From: Lachnospiraceae bacterium
Lineage (GTDB): Bacteria > Bacillota > Clostridia > Lachnospirales > Lachnospiraceae
Direction of reading: 5' to 3'
Assembly: GCA_014804795.1 (NCBI GenBank)
Contig: JAAUZC010000034.1
Span: forward strand, 1 to 64,000
Length of the DNA: 64,000 nucleotides
Made by a program: the position numbers and the translations under genes. Under the pieces are notes generated by a model. That model was not told the origin of the DNA and searched no databases. It worked only from the letters and a program-made list of their open reading frames with translations. Position 1 is the stretch's first letter. The number at the start of each line of letters is the position of its first letter. This document shows positions 51,339-60,336 of this stretch, piece after piece.

Positions 51339-53015
51339 GTGGCTTTAAAAACGATCGATGCTAAGATGCTTTCCAGAATGTTCTTAGCTGGTGCGAAAAA
51401 TCTTGACAGTAAAAAAGAATGGATCAATGAATTGAATGTGTTTCCGGTGCCGGATGGAGATACGGGAACCAATATGACAATGACGATCATGTCCGCTGCG
51501 AAAGAAGTAGCGGCTGTGGATACGGGAAATATGGCGGCAATATGTAAGGCTATTTCCTCCGGCTCCCTCAGAGGTGCAAGAGGAAATTCCGGCGTTATTT
51601 TGTCTCAGCTTTTCAGAGGCTTTACAAAATCTGTTGCCGATAAAAAGGAATTGAATGCGGCAGATCTGTGCGTGGCGCTTGATAAAGCAGTGGAGACGGC
51701 GTATAAGGCGGTTATGAAGCCGAAAGAAGGAACAATCCTGACTGTCGCAAAAGGCGCCGCAGCGAAAGCGGGCGAACTTTTGGAAGAAGGCAGGACGGGA
51801 CTGGATGACTTTATCGGAGAAGTGCTGCGCCATATGGAGGAAGTGCTTGCACAGACACCGGAACTGCTTCCTGTTTTAAAGCAGGCCGGAGTTGTGGATT
51901 CCGGCGGACAGGGTCTGGTGGAAGTGGTAAGAGGCGCCTATGAAGCATTCCAGGGAAAAGAGATCGATCTTACGCAGGCGGTTACCATGTCGGGCGGCAG
52001 TGCATCTTCAAAAGATCACAGCAGCTATCAGGCGCAGGCGGAGGCAGATATCAAATTCGGATATTGCACGGAATTCATCATTATGCTGAACAAGACGTTC
52101 AATATTAAGATGGAGATGGATTTTAAGGCATATCTGGAGTCCATTGGCGATTCTATTGTGGTTGTGGCCGATGACGACATTGTAAAAGTACATGTGCATA
52201 CGAATGATCCAGGCTTTGCGATTCAGAGGGCATTGAAATATGGCGCACTTTCCAATCTGAAGATTGATAATATGCGTCTGGAGCATCAGGAAAAACTGTT
52301 CAAGATGTCGGAACAGGAAAGTGAAAAGCCTGTGGAAGAGCCTGTGATGGAGAAGAAAGATACAGCGTTTATTGCAGTTTCCATCGGTGAGGGTTTGAAT
52401 GAGATATTTAAGGAATTGGGCGTAGACTATATTATTGAGGGCGGCCAGACGATGAACCCCAGCACGGAGGATATGTTAAATGCCATTGATAAGGTGAACG
52501 CGGACCATGTGATCATTCTGCCGAATAATAAAAATATCATTCTGGCGGCAAATCAGGCGAAGTCAATGGTGGAGGATAAAGAAATCTTTGTTATTCCGAC
52601 AACGACTGTGCCTCAGGGAATCACGGCTGTGATCAACTATGTGCCGGATCTTTCTGTGGAAGAAAATGTATCGGTTATGGAGGAGGAGATAGGCAGGGTG
52701 AAGACCGGTCAGGTCACCTATGCGGTCAGGGATACTTCCATAGACGATAAAGAAATTAAACAGGGGGATTATATGGGAATCGGCGACCACGGCATTTTGT
52801 CTGTGGGAGAAGATAAGGACGCGGTTGCGCTTCAGATGGTAAAAGAAATGATGGACGATGAGGCGGAACTGATCAGTATTTATTATGGTGAAGATGTACC
52901 GGAAGCGGAAGCGGAAGCTTTCGGAAAGGAAGTAGGAAACCTTTATCCGGACTGTGATATTGAACTGCAGTATGGCGGACAGCCGATTTACTATTATGTG
53001 GTTTCGGCGGAATGA
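51339..53015 (+). CDS. fakA: DAK2-domain protein, fatty acid kinase FakA-like
   Basis: The 558-residue protein has an N-terminal DhaK-L/DAK2 ATP-binding domain (FPVPDGDTGTNM..; RGARGNSGVILSQLFRG) and a C-terminal DegV-like/YloV domain. FakA phosphorylates fatty acids bound to FakB (DegV). GTG 51339 is chosen, 8 bp after AAGGAGG; ATG 51333 is too close to that site. A DegV/FakB-like gene lies downstream at 56174. Confidence 0.92.
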   Translation: MALKTIDAKMLSRMFLAGAKNLDSKKEWINELNVFPVPDGDTGTNMTMTIMSAAKEVAAVDTGNMAAICKAISSGSLRGARGNSGVILSQLFRGFTKSVADKKELNAADLCVALDKAVETAYKAVMKPKEGTILTVAKGAAAKAGELLEEGRTGLDDFIGEVLRHMEEVLAQTPELLPVLKQAGVVDSGGQGLVEVVRGAYEAFQGKEIDLTQAVTMSGGSASSKDHSSYQAQAEADIKFGYCTEFIIMLNKTFNIKMEMDFKAYLESIGDSIVVVADDDIVKVHVHTNDPGFAIQRALKYGALSNLKIDNMRLEHQEKLFKMSEQESEKPVEEPVMEKKDTAFIAVSIGEGLNEIFKELGVDYIIEGGQTMNPSTEDMLNAIDKVNADHVIILPNNKNIILAANQAKSMVEDKEIFVIPTTTVPQGITAVINYVPDLSVEENVSVMEEEIGRVKTGQVTYAVRDTSIDDKEIKQGDYMGIGDHGILSVGEDKDAVALQMVKEMMDDEAELISIYYGEDVPEAEAEAFGKEVGNLYPDCDIELQYGGQPIYYYVVSAE

Positions 53016-53037
53016 GGAAGTTTCATAGAATCTTATC

Positions 53038-53068
53038 AAAACAACGGGCTTACTGCCCGTTGTTTTCG
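53038..53068 (+). terminator. Terminator after the FakA-like gene
   Basis: AAAACAACGGGC (53038-53049) pairs with GCCCGTTGTTTT (53055-53066), 12-bp perfect stem, 5-base loop, T run within the right arm. Confidence 0.85.
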
Positions 53069-53100
53069 ATAGAGCGCTGTGTGGAAAAGGAGAAACGAAG

Positions 53101-54027
53101 ATGGAAGACAGACAGGAAATAATAGAAAACCAGGATGGAGAGAAGGGGAAAAAGAAAAAGCGCGGCTTGACAGACAACATCATTGTTATATGGCTTATTG
53201 CAACTGTGCTTACTCTTGTCGGGCAGATGTTGGGATCGTTTGTTTTTTTGATTCCCTTTATGTCAGACACAGATTTCGGATTGACGATTTCCCAGTATTT
53301 GATATTTGGCGGTGTCTGGATTGTCTTTTGGCTGTATCTGCGCCTTACAAAGAAGAACAGACCCATTTTACAGGTGTTGGGCAGGGACCCCTGGGGGAAT
53401 CGTCCGGTTTTTTTGCTGGCCGGGATGGCCGCCGGTTTTGGGTTAAACGGGATTTGTATTCTGACGGCATGGCTGCATGGAGATATTGTGCTGTATTATG
53501 ATTCCCTTCACCCGGTTTTGCTGGTGCTTATTTTTATAGCAGTTCTCATTCAGTCTTCGGCGGAGGAGTTTATCTGCAGAGGCTTTGTTTTTCAGAGGCT
53601 GCTCAAAGGCGGCCGGAGTCCGTGGGTGGCGATAATAGGGAATGCCGCTCTGTTTGCCATATTGCATCTGATGAATGACGGCGTTACTTTTTTATCCATA
53701 TTGAATATTTTGGTGATAGGAATCGGATTTTCTCTTATAGTTTATTATATGGACAGTCTCTGGTGTGCTATAGGATTGCATACCGCGTGGAATTTTATGC
53801 AGAATATCATTTTCGGGCTGCCGAACAGTGGATTAGTTACGCCCTTTTCCCTGTTTAAACTGGAGGCATCCACGGCAAAAAACAGTTTTGCCTACAATGT
53901 CGGTTTCGGTGTGGAGGGCACTGTGACGGCGAATGTGTTGCTGATAGCAGTGTGCATTCTTCTCTATGTCCGGGGGAGAAAACAGGACAGGAAGCCTTAT
54001 GTAGTCTGGGAGTGTGCTGACAGGTGA
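53101..54027 (+). CDS. CPBP-family intramembrane metalloprotease-like protein (second copy)
   Basis: A 308-residue membrane protein with a charged N-terminal tail (about 1-22), about eight hydrophobic segments, and CPBP motifs: EEFICRG (EExxxR), FAILHLMNDG (FxxxH) and HTAWNFMQN (HxxxN). The charged N-terminus is unlike the first CPBP protein in this window. It is 9 bp before recG and shares its operon. Substrate unknown. Confidence 0.88.
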   Translation: MEDRQEIIENQDGEKGKKKKRGLTDNIIVIWLIATVLTLVGQMLGSFVFLIPFMSDTDFGLTISQYLIFGGVWIVFWLYLRLTKKNRPILQVLGRDPWGNRPVFLLAGMAAGFGLNGICILTAWLHGDIVLYYDSLHPVLLVLIFIAVLIQSSAEEFICRGFVFQRLLKGGRSPWVAIIGNAALFAILHLMNDGVTFLSILNILVIGIGFSLIVYYMDSLWCAIGLHTAWNFMQNIIFGLPNSGLVTPFSLFKLEASTAKNSFAYNVGFGVEGTVTANVLLIAVCILLYVRGRKQDRKPYVVWECADR

Positions 54028-54036
54028 GGAAGATAA

Positions 54037-56130
54037 ATGGAACTTTGCTTAGAAGATAAGATTACAGTTTTAAAAGGAATCGGCGATAAGACGGCGGCGT
54101 TGTTTCGGCGCATGGGCGTGGAGACAGTGGAGGAACTTCTGCGCTTTTATCCGAGGGACTATGACAGGATCGAGGAAGTATCGAGGATTGCGGAGTTAAA
54201 AGATAACAGTCGTGCGGTGGTGCGGGGAACGATCTGCAGCGGCGTTTCGGAGAGAAAAGCCGGGCGGCTGACGATCAGTTTTGCGCAGGCGGCCGATGAG
54301 AGCGGGAAGATGCAGCTTTCTTTTTTCAATATGCCTTATATGAAGAAGATGTTAAAGAAGGGAGCTGTTTATTATCTTCGGGGAAAAGTCCATCAAAGAG
54401 GAAACAGCTTTACGATGGAACAGCCCGTATTGCTGTCGCCTGCGGAATATGAGAAGCAGAGGGGGAAGCTTTTACCAGTATATCCGCTGACGACGGGGTT
54501 GAGTCAAAAGACTGTCAGGAAAGCGGTGACGCAGGTATTGGAGGCGGCGGGGAAGCAGAAAAATCTGCTGCCGGAAGTGCTTCCGGCCTGGATTCTGGCG
54601 GAGCAAAAGCTTTGTGGTGTATTGGAGGCGCTTTCTGGCATTCATTTTCCGGATAAACAGGAGGAACTGATACAGGCGAAAAAGCGGCTGGCATTTGAGG
54701 AGTTTCTTGTATTTCTGCTGCTTGTCAGGAAGATGAAAGATTCTGCGCAGGCAGTGCCGAATCGTTTTCCCATGTTAGAGACGGCGGATACCCGTCGTTT
54801 TCTGGAGGGGCTTCCTTTTCGGCTGACAGAGGATCAGGCATCAGTCTGGCAGGAAATTTCAGCGGATTTGACAGGGGAGTATACGATGAACCGTCTGATA
54901 CAGGGGGATGTGGGTTCGGGAAAGACGATTTTGGCGGCGCTTGCACTTTTGCTCGCTGTGTCGAATGGTTATCAGGGGGCGATGATGGCGCCTACGGAAG
55001 TATTGGCCCTGCAGCATTTCCAGACGTTAAACGGATATACCGATAAGTATCATCTGCCGTTTCGGCCGGTGCTTTTAACCGGTTCTCTGAGTGCAAAAGA
55101 AAAGCGGGAAGCCTATGAGCGCATAGAAAACGGCTCGTATAATCTGATCATCGGAACTCATGCGCTGATTCAGGAAAAGGTAACTTATCATAATCTGGCG
55201 CTTGTGATCACGGATGAACAGCACAGATTTGGGGTCAGACAGAGAGAGAGTTTTTCGAGGAAAGGCGCGGGAGAGGACGACAGTCTCATTCCCCATGTGA
55301 TGGTGATGAGCGCTACGCCGATTCCGAGAACACTGGCGATGATTCTGTATGGCGATCTGCATGTCTCTGTGATAAAGCAGCTTCCGGCAGGCCGACAGAG
55401 CATCAAAAACTGTGTGGTCGGTACAGACTGGAGGGAACGTTCCTGGAAGTTTATAGAAAAAGAAGTGCAGGCCGGCAGGCAGTCTTTTGTGGTCTGCCCG
55501 ATGATCGAGCCGTCGGAGGAGTCGGATCTGGAAAATGTGGAAGAGTATACCGAAAAGCTTCGCATGGCGCTGCCTGATACGCTGCATATTGATATGCTTC
55601 ACGGGAAGATGAAACCGGCAGAGAAAAACCGTCTGATGGATGCTTTTGAGAGAGGTATGATCGATATTCTGGTTTCCACCACGGTGATAGAGGTGGGTGT
55701 CAATATCCCCAATGCCACAGTGATGATGATCGAGAACGCGGAGCGGTTCGGTCTTGCGCAGCTGCATCAGTTAAGAGGCCGGGTCGGCAGAGGAGATCAT
55801 CAGTCTTACTGTATTTTTATGAACGGTTCGGATTCGGATAAAGCGAAGGAACGTCTGGAAGTGTTAAATCATTCCAATGACGGATTTTATATTGCGGAAC
55901 AGGACTTAAAGCTGCGGGGGCCGGGAGATATGTTCGGTGTGCGGCAGAGCGGTATTTTGAATTTTAAGATTGCAGATATCTACCAGGACGCAGACATGCT
56001 GATGTCTGCGGATAAAATCTGCGGCCGGATCACGGCAGACACCGACTGGCAGGAAAGGGAGGAATACAGGGAGCTTTCGTTGCTTCTCTTTCGAAGTGTC
56101 AGAAATAACATTGACTTTCCCGGCATCTGA
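54037..56130 (+). CDS. recG: ATP-dependent DNA helicase RecG
   Basis: The 697-residue protein has the wedge domain at the N-terminus (ILKGIGDKTAALFRRMGVETVEELLRFYPRDYDR), helicase motif I GDVGSGKT, motif II DEQHRFG (Walker B), motif III SATPIPRT and RGRVGRGDHQS near motif VI. RecG reverses stalled forks and processes recombination intermediates. Full length. Confidence 0.96.
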   Translation: MELCLEDKITVLKGIGDKTAALFRRMGVETVEELLRFYPRDYDRIEEVSRIAELKDNSRAVVRGTICSGVSERKAGRLTISFAQAADESGKMQLSFFNMPYMKKMLKKGAVYYLRGKVHQRGNSFTMEQPVLLSPAEYEKQRGKLLPVYPLTTGLSQKTVRKAVTQVLEAAGKQKNLLPEVLPAWILAEQKLCGVLEALSGIHFPDKQEELIQAKKRLAFEEFLVFLLLVRKMKDSAQAVPNRFPMLETADTRRFLEGLPFRLTEDQASVWQEISADLTGEYTMNRLIQGDVGSGKTILAALALLLAVSNGYQGAMMAPTEVLALQHFQTLNGYTDKYHLPFRPVLLTGSLSAKEKREAYERIENGSYNLIIGTHALIQEKVTYHNLALVITDEQHRFGVRQRESFSRKGAGEDDSLIPHVMVMSATPIPRTLAMILYGDLHVSVIKQLPAGRQSIKNCVVGTDWRERSWKFIEKEVQAGRQSFVVCPMIEPSEESDLENVEEYTEKLRMALPDTLHIDMLHGKMKPAEKNRLMDAFERGMIDILVSTTVIEVGVNIPNATVMMIENAERFGLAQLHQLRGRVGRGDHQSYCIFMNGSDSDKAKERLEVLNHSNDGFYIAEQDLKLRGPGDMFGVRQSGILNFKIADIYQDADMLMSADKICGRITADTDWQEREEYRELSLLLFRSVRNNIDFPGI

Positions 56131-56173
56131 AAGTAAAATGTTAAAGTGATAATAAAAAAAGGATGAGGCGACC

Positions 56174-57043
56174 ATGAAAAAAACAGCAATTATAACAGAT
56201 TCTAATGCAGTAATACTTCCGGATGAAGCGGCGCAAAAGGGGATTTTTATACTTCCCATGCCTTTTATGATCGACGGGAAAAATTATCTGGAAAATGTGG
56301 ATCTGACAGAAGAAGTATTCTATCAGATGATGAGTGAAAACAAATCTATTTCTACAAGTCAGCCTGCGCCGGGAGACGTTATGGCGCTCTGGGATAAAGT
56401 GCTTGAGGAATATGAAGAGTTAGTCCATATTCCGATGAGCAGCGGTCTTTCTGCGTCCTGTCAGAGTGCGGCTGCGTTAGCGAAAGATTATAACGGAAGA
56501 GTACAGGTGGTGGATAACCGTCGTATTTCCGTCACTCAGAAATCCGCTGTCTATGATGCGATACGGCTTGTAAAGCAGGGAAAGAGCGCGAAAGAAATAA
56601 AAGACATATTGGAAGCGGACGGCGATAATTCCAGTATTTATATTATGTTAGATACTTTATACTATCTGAAAAAGGGCGGCCGGATCACACCGGCAGCGGC
56701 GGCAATCGGGACAATACTCCGGTTAAAACCCGTTTTGCAGATACAGGGAGCACTGCTTGATGCTTTTGCGAAAGCAAGAACCATCAATCAGGCAAAAACG
56801 ATCATGATAGGTGCAGTGAAAAGCGATATGGAAAACAGGTTCGGCGGGATATCGCCCGATAACTGTGAACTGTGTATCGCCTACACGAATAACAGAGAGG
56901 CGGCAATGCAGTTTAAGGCAGAAGTGGAGGAGGCAATTCCGGGATTTGAGATAAAGGCGGTAGATCCGCTGTCTCTAGTGGTGAGCTGCCATATCGGACC
57001 GGGTTCTCTTGCACTTACGTGCTGTAAAAAACTGAGAGATTAA
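56174..57043 (+). CDS. DegV-family protein, FakB-like fatty-acid-binding protein
   Basis: The 289-residue protein has the DegV pattern: IITDSNAVILPDEAAQKGIFILPMPFMIDGKNY, ISTSQPAPGDV, IPMSSGLSASCQSA, and DTLYYLKKGGRI. DegV/FakB proteins bind a fatty acid and hand it to FakA, encoded 3 kb upstream. AAAAGGATGAGGCGACC precedes the ATG. Confidence 0.93.
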   Translation: MKKTAIITDSNAVILPDEAAQKGIFILPMPFMIDGKNYLENVDLTEEVFYQMMSENKSISTSQPAPGDVMALWDKVLEEYEELVHIPMSSGLSASCQSAAALAKDYNGRVQVVDNRRISVTQKSAVYDAIRLVKQGKSAKEIKDILEADGDNSSIYIMLDTLYYLKKGGRITPAAAAIGTILRLKPVLQIQGALLDAFAKARTINQAKTIMIGAVKSDMENRFGGISPDNCELCIAYTNNREAAMQFKAEVEEAIPGFEIKAVDPLSLVVSCHIGPGSLALTCCKKLRD

Positions 57044-57078
57044 AAAACTTTATGGAAGGCAGGAGTTAAAACTTTTGT

Positions 57079-59001
57079 ATGGCAAACAGCAGTAATTACG
57101 ATGCTTCAAATATCACTGTTCTAGAGGGACTTGAGGCAGTCAGACGGCGTCCGGGCATGTATATAGGAAGCGTATCCACGAAGGGGTTAAATCATCTGAT
57201 CTATGAGATCGTGGATAACTCTGTGGACGAGCATCTGGCCGGATTTTGTGACAGGATAGAAGTGATACTGGAAGCGGACGGTTCCGCCACCGTTTCCGAT
57301 AACGGGCGGGGCATTCCCGTAGGCATGCATGAAAAAGGCGTCAGCGCGGAGCGGCTTGTATTTACGACACTGCATGCGGGCGGAAAATTTGATAATGATG
57401 CATATAAGACCAGCGGCGGACTGCATGGAGTAGGTTCATCGGTGGTCAATGCGCTGTCTAAAAAATTGACTGTAAGAGTCAAGAACGGCGGACATATCTA
57501 CGAAGATACTTATGAACAGGGCATTCCGACGACAGAGTTGGAGGACGGTCTGCTGCCTGTTGTGGGAAAGACGAAAGAGACCGGTACGATCATCAATTTC
57601 CTGCCTGACGGAGAGATCTTTGAGAAGACAAGATTCAGAGAGGAAGAGGTCAAGAGCAGGCTTCATGAAACTGCTTACTTAAATCCCGAATTGACGATCA
57701 TCTTTGAGGACAGACGGAAGGAAGAGGTTGAACATCTGGAGTTTCACGAGCCGGACGGCATTACCGGTTTTGTGAAAGATATGAATGCCAATAAAGACAC
57801 GATCCACGAGGTGATCTATTTTGAGGGGGAAGCCGAGGGAGTGCAGGTGCAGGCGGCATTCCAGTATGTGAATGAGTTCCACGAGGATATTCTGGGCTTT
57901 TGCAATAATATTTACAATGCCGAGGGCGGTACCCATATCACCGGCTTTAAAACCATGTTTACCAACGTCATCAATACATATGCCAGAGAACTCGGTATTT
58001 TAAAGGAAAAAGACGTGAATTTTACCGGGACGGATGTCCGCAACGGCATGACGGCAGTGATTTCCATCAAGCATCCCGATCCGCGGTTTGAAGGACAGAC
58101 GAAGACGAAGCTTGACAATCAGGATGCGGCCAAGGTGGTCAGCAAAGTGACAGGGGAGAAGACTGTACTTTATTTTGACCGGAATCTGGAGACGTTAAAA
58201 AGTATTATCAGCTGTGCGGAGAAAGCCGCTAAAATCCGGAAGGCGGAAGAGCGGGCAAAGACCAATATGCTGACAAAGCAGAAATTTTCCTTTGATTCCA
58301 ACGGAAAGCTTGCCAACTGTGAGAGCAAGGATCCTTCCAAATGCGAGATCTTTATCGTGGAGGGGGACTCCGCCGGAGGATCTGCAAAGACTGCAAGAAA
58401 CCGGATGTATCAGGCGATTCTGCCGATTCGGGGTAAGATTTTAAATGTGGAGAAGGCAAGTATTGACAAGGTGCTTGCCAATGCGGAGATTAAGACCATG
58501 ATCTACGCTTTTGGCTGTGGGTTCTCGGAAGGGTACGGAAACGATTTCGATATCAGCAAACTCCGCTATGACAAGATCATTATTATGGCGGATGCGGATG
58601 TAGACGGGGCTCATATTTCCACATTGCTTCTGACACTGTTTTACCGGTTTATGCCGGAACTGATCTATCAGGGGCATGTGTATATCGCGATGCCGCCGCT
58701 TTATAAGGCAATGCCGTCCAAGGGGAAAGAAGAGTATCTTTATGATGACGCGGCGCTTGAAAAATACAGGAAGCGCCACAAGGGGCCTTTTACGCTGCAG
58801 CGCTACAAAGGTCTCGGTGAGATGGATGCCGAACAGCTTTGGGAGACGACATTGGATCCGGAGACAAGGCTGCTTAAAAAAGTGGAGATCGAGGACGGGC
58901 GCATGGCTTCTGAGATAACGCAGATGCTGATGGGGACGGAAGTGCCGCCGCGGAAGAAGTTTATCTATCAGAATGCGACGGAAGCGGAGCTGGATGTATA
59001 G
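57079..59001 (+). CDS. parE: Type IIA topoisomerase B subunit, topoisomerase IV (ParE)-like
   Basis: The 640-residue subunit has the GHKL ATPase domain (EIVDNSVDEHLAG, DNGRGIPVG, GGLHGVGSSVVNAL), QTKTKLDN loop, and Toprim domain (EGDSAGGSAKTARN, DADVDGAHI). It binds the A subunit encoded at 60337. Assignment to topoisomerase IV rather than gyrase is by its partner, which lacks a GyrA box. It is separated from that partner by three smaller genes. Confidence 0.9.
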   Translation: MANSSNYDASNITVLEGLEAVRRRPGMYIGSVSTKGLNHLIYEIVDNSVDEHLAGFCDRIEVILEADGSATVSDNGRGIPVGMHEKGVSAERLVFTTLHAGGKFDNDAYKTSGGLHGVGSSVVNALSKKLTVRVKNGGHIYEDTYEQGIPTTELEDGLLPVVGKTKETGTIINFLPDGEIFEKTRFREEEVKSRLHETAYLNPELTIIFEDRRKEEVEHLEFHEPDGITGFVKDMNANKDTIHEVIYFEGEAEGVQVQAAFQYVNEFHEDILGFCNNIYNAEGGTHITGFKTMFTNVINTYARELGILKEKDVNFTGTDVRNGMTAVISIKHPDPRFEGQTKTKLDNQDAAKVVSKVTGEKTVLYFDRNLETLKSIISCAEKAAKIRKAEERAKTNMLTKQKFSFDSNGKLANCESKDPSKCEIFIVEGDSAGGSAKTARNRMYQAILPIRGKILNVEKASIDKVLANAEIKTMIYAFGCGFSEGYGNDFDISKLRYDKIIIMADADVDGAHISTLLLTLFYRFMPELIYQGHVYIAMPPLYKAMPSKGKEEYLYDDAALEKYRKRHKGPFTLQRYKGLGEMDAEQLWETTLDPETRLLKKVEIEDGRMASEITQMLMGTEVPPRKKFIYQNATEAELDV

Positions 59002-59068
59002 CTGGATTCCCCCTGCGTCGCTAATAACAGTGGTACAGGAATATGAGGGATTTGAAGAGGTATATCAA

Positions 59069-59563
59069 ATGGAAATTATACTCAAGCCGTATGACGGCAC
59101 CAGTGAAAAAACAATGCTTCGCTCCATAAGTGCTTTTTTCCGTGTGCATCATTCACAGGTCGATGAGGCACAGGCTCGGAAAGACCTTGCCAGCTGGACA
59201 AAAGAAGATCACGAACTTTATGACATTATCGGCGATGGGACCCCTGTGGGCTTTGTCCATCTCAACTGGCGTGGGGCAACGGTCTGCTGGATCGAGGATA
59301 TCTTTGTGGAAGAAAGTATGCGCAGGCAGGGTATTGCCTCCAAAGCCATTGGCCTTGTGGAAGAAGTATTGCAAAAGCGGGGCGTGGAAGGAATCTGTAT
59401 GGACGTAGTTCCGGACAATATTCCTGCGCTGCGGCTCTATCACCGCCTTGGCTATGATCGGTTAAGCATCGTTACCGTGCGGAAGGATATGCAACCCTTT
59501 GCAACCGAACGCAGAGAGCAGATTGGTGGCATGGACTTTCGCGTTAAGCAATTTAATGATTGA
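59069..59563 (+). CDS. GNAT-family N-acetyltransferase
   Basis: The 164-residue protein has GNAT motifs: GFVHLNWRGATVCWIEDIFVEESMRRQGIASKAIGLVEEVL (motif A with RRQGIA), VVPDNIPALRLYHRLGYDRL (motif B). It acetylates an amine; the substrate is unknown. ATG 59069 is chosen, after GAAGAGG, since an upstream frame runs back into parE. It lies between the topoisomerase subunit genes and differs in codon choice from both. Confidence 0.88.
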   Translation: MEIILKPYDGTSEKTMLRSISAFFRVHHSQVDEAQARKDLASWTKEDHELYDIIGDGTPVGFVHLNWRGATVCWIEDIFVEESMRRQGIASKAIGLVEEVLQKRGVEGICMDVVPDNIPALRLYHRLGYDRLSIVTVRKDMQPFATERREQIGGMDFRVKQFND

Positions 59564-59763
59564 GCTTTGCATTGTTAAGAGGAACGCTTTTTCGAAAAGG
59601 GAGAAAGATTTTAATAGCGGGAGAATATGGTGGAGAATTGCCCGGGAGAACAAAAAAAGGAGAACAAGTTCTTATACAAGAAACAAATGATCATATTACG
59701 ACGATAACTTTTATCCTTAATCAAAGTAAAGAAGTACGCATGTTGCTAATATGGAGGGAATGA
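59560..59763 (+). CDS. Possible small protein or gene remnant
   Basis: A 67-residue frame opening at TTG 59560, overlapping the GNAT stop, reads KGRKILIAGEYGGELPGR and FILNQSKEVRMLLIWRE. No ribosome binding site precedes the TTG and there is no ATG. It ends 1 bp before the YcxB-like gene. It may be a real short gene with a poor start, or the tail of a lost gene; I cannot decide. Confidence 0.3.
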   Translation: MSFALLRGTLFRKGRKILIAGEYGGELPGRTKKGEQVLIQETNDHITTITFILNQSKEVRMLLIWRE

Positions 59764-59764
59764 T

Positions 59765-60250
59765 ATGCAGCATTTTGTCAATGAATATGAATATACGCCG
59801 GATATCCTCCAAGAAAGCATAGGGGCATGGTGGGATTACAAGTACAAGGACGGATACCGCTCCATGTTGGCGGTATTCATTCTGATCGCAGTGCTGTCAA
59901 TCGTTATGAAACGGCCTGTCTTTTTGGTTGCGGAGCTTGTCCCTCTGTTCGTCGTAGTGTTATTCAGGTTCAAGAAAAAGAAATCGATTCAAATAGAACA
60001 GGAACGAATCGACATCCTGTTCCGTGGCACGGATTTGTTTTGTCGTGTGGAGGTTGGCGAGGATATTTCTTTTACTTCTTTAAAGGGGAATAGACGTATT
60101 CAATTTTCGGATGTTGAAAACTATCTTGAGACCAGAAATCTGATTGTTCTTTTCATAAAGGGAAGTATGACGATTTCTCTTGATAAAAAAGGATTCAGAG
60201 AGGGCACAAAAGAGGACTTTATGTCTCTGTTAGCAAATACGGTGAAATAA
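59765..60250 (+). CDS. YcxB-like membrane protein
   Basis: The 161-residue protein has two adjacent hydrophobic segments (about 35-65) and a C-terminal soluble domain containing YLETRNLIVLFIKGSMTISLDKKGFREG, the YcxB pattern. GGAGGG lies 5 bp upstream of the ATG. Function unknown. Accessory insert between parE and parC. Confidence 0.75.
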   Translation: MQHFVNEYEYTPDILQESIGAWWDYKYKDGYRSMLAVFILIAVLSIVMKRPVFLVAELVPLFVVVLFRFKKKKSIQIEQERIDILFRGTDLFCRVEVGEDISFTSLKGNRRIQFSDVENYLETRNLIVLFIKGSMTISLDKKGFREGTKEDFMSLLANTVK

Positions 60251-60336
60251 ACCGTCAACTTCTGGTTTGAATTTTCGCTTGAACATGGTACGGTTATCGT
60301 TTATGATTTTTAAAATGATATATAACACGTGAGGGA

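Noticed and set aside
58676-58918. Basic 80-residue frame inside parE
   Set aside because: Antisense or out-of-frame shadow in a G+C-rich coding stretch, without ribosome binding site.
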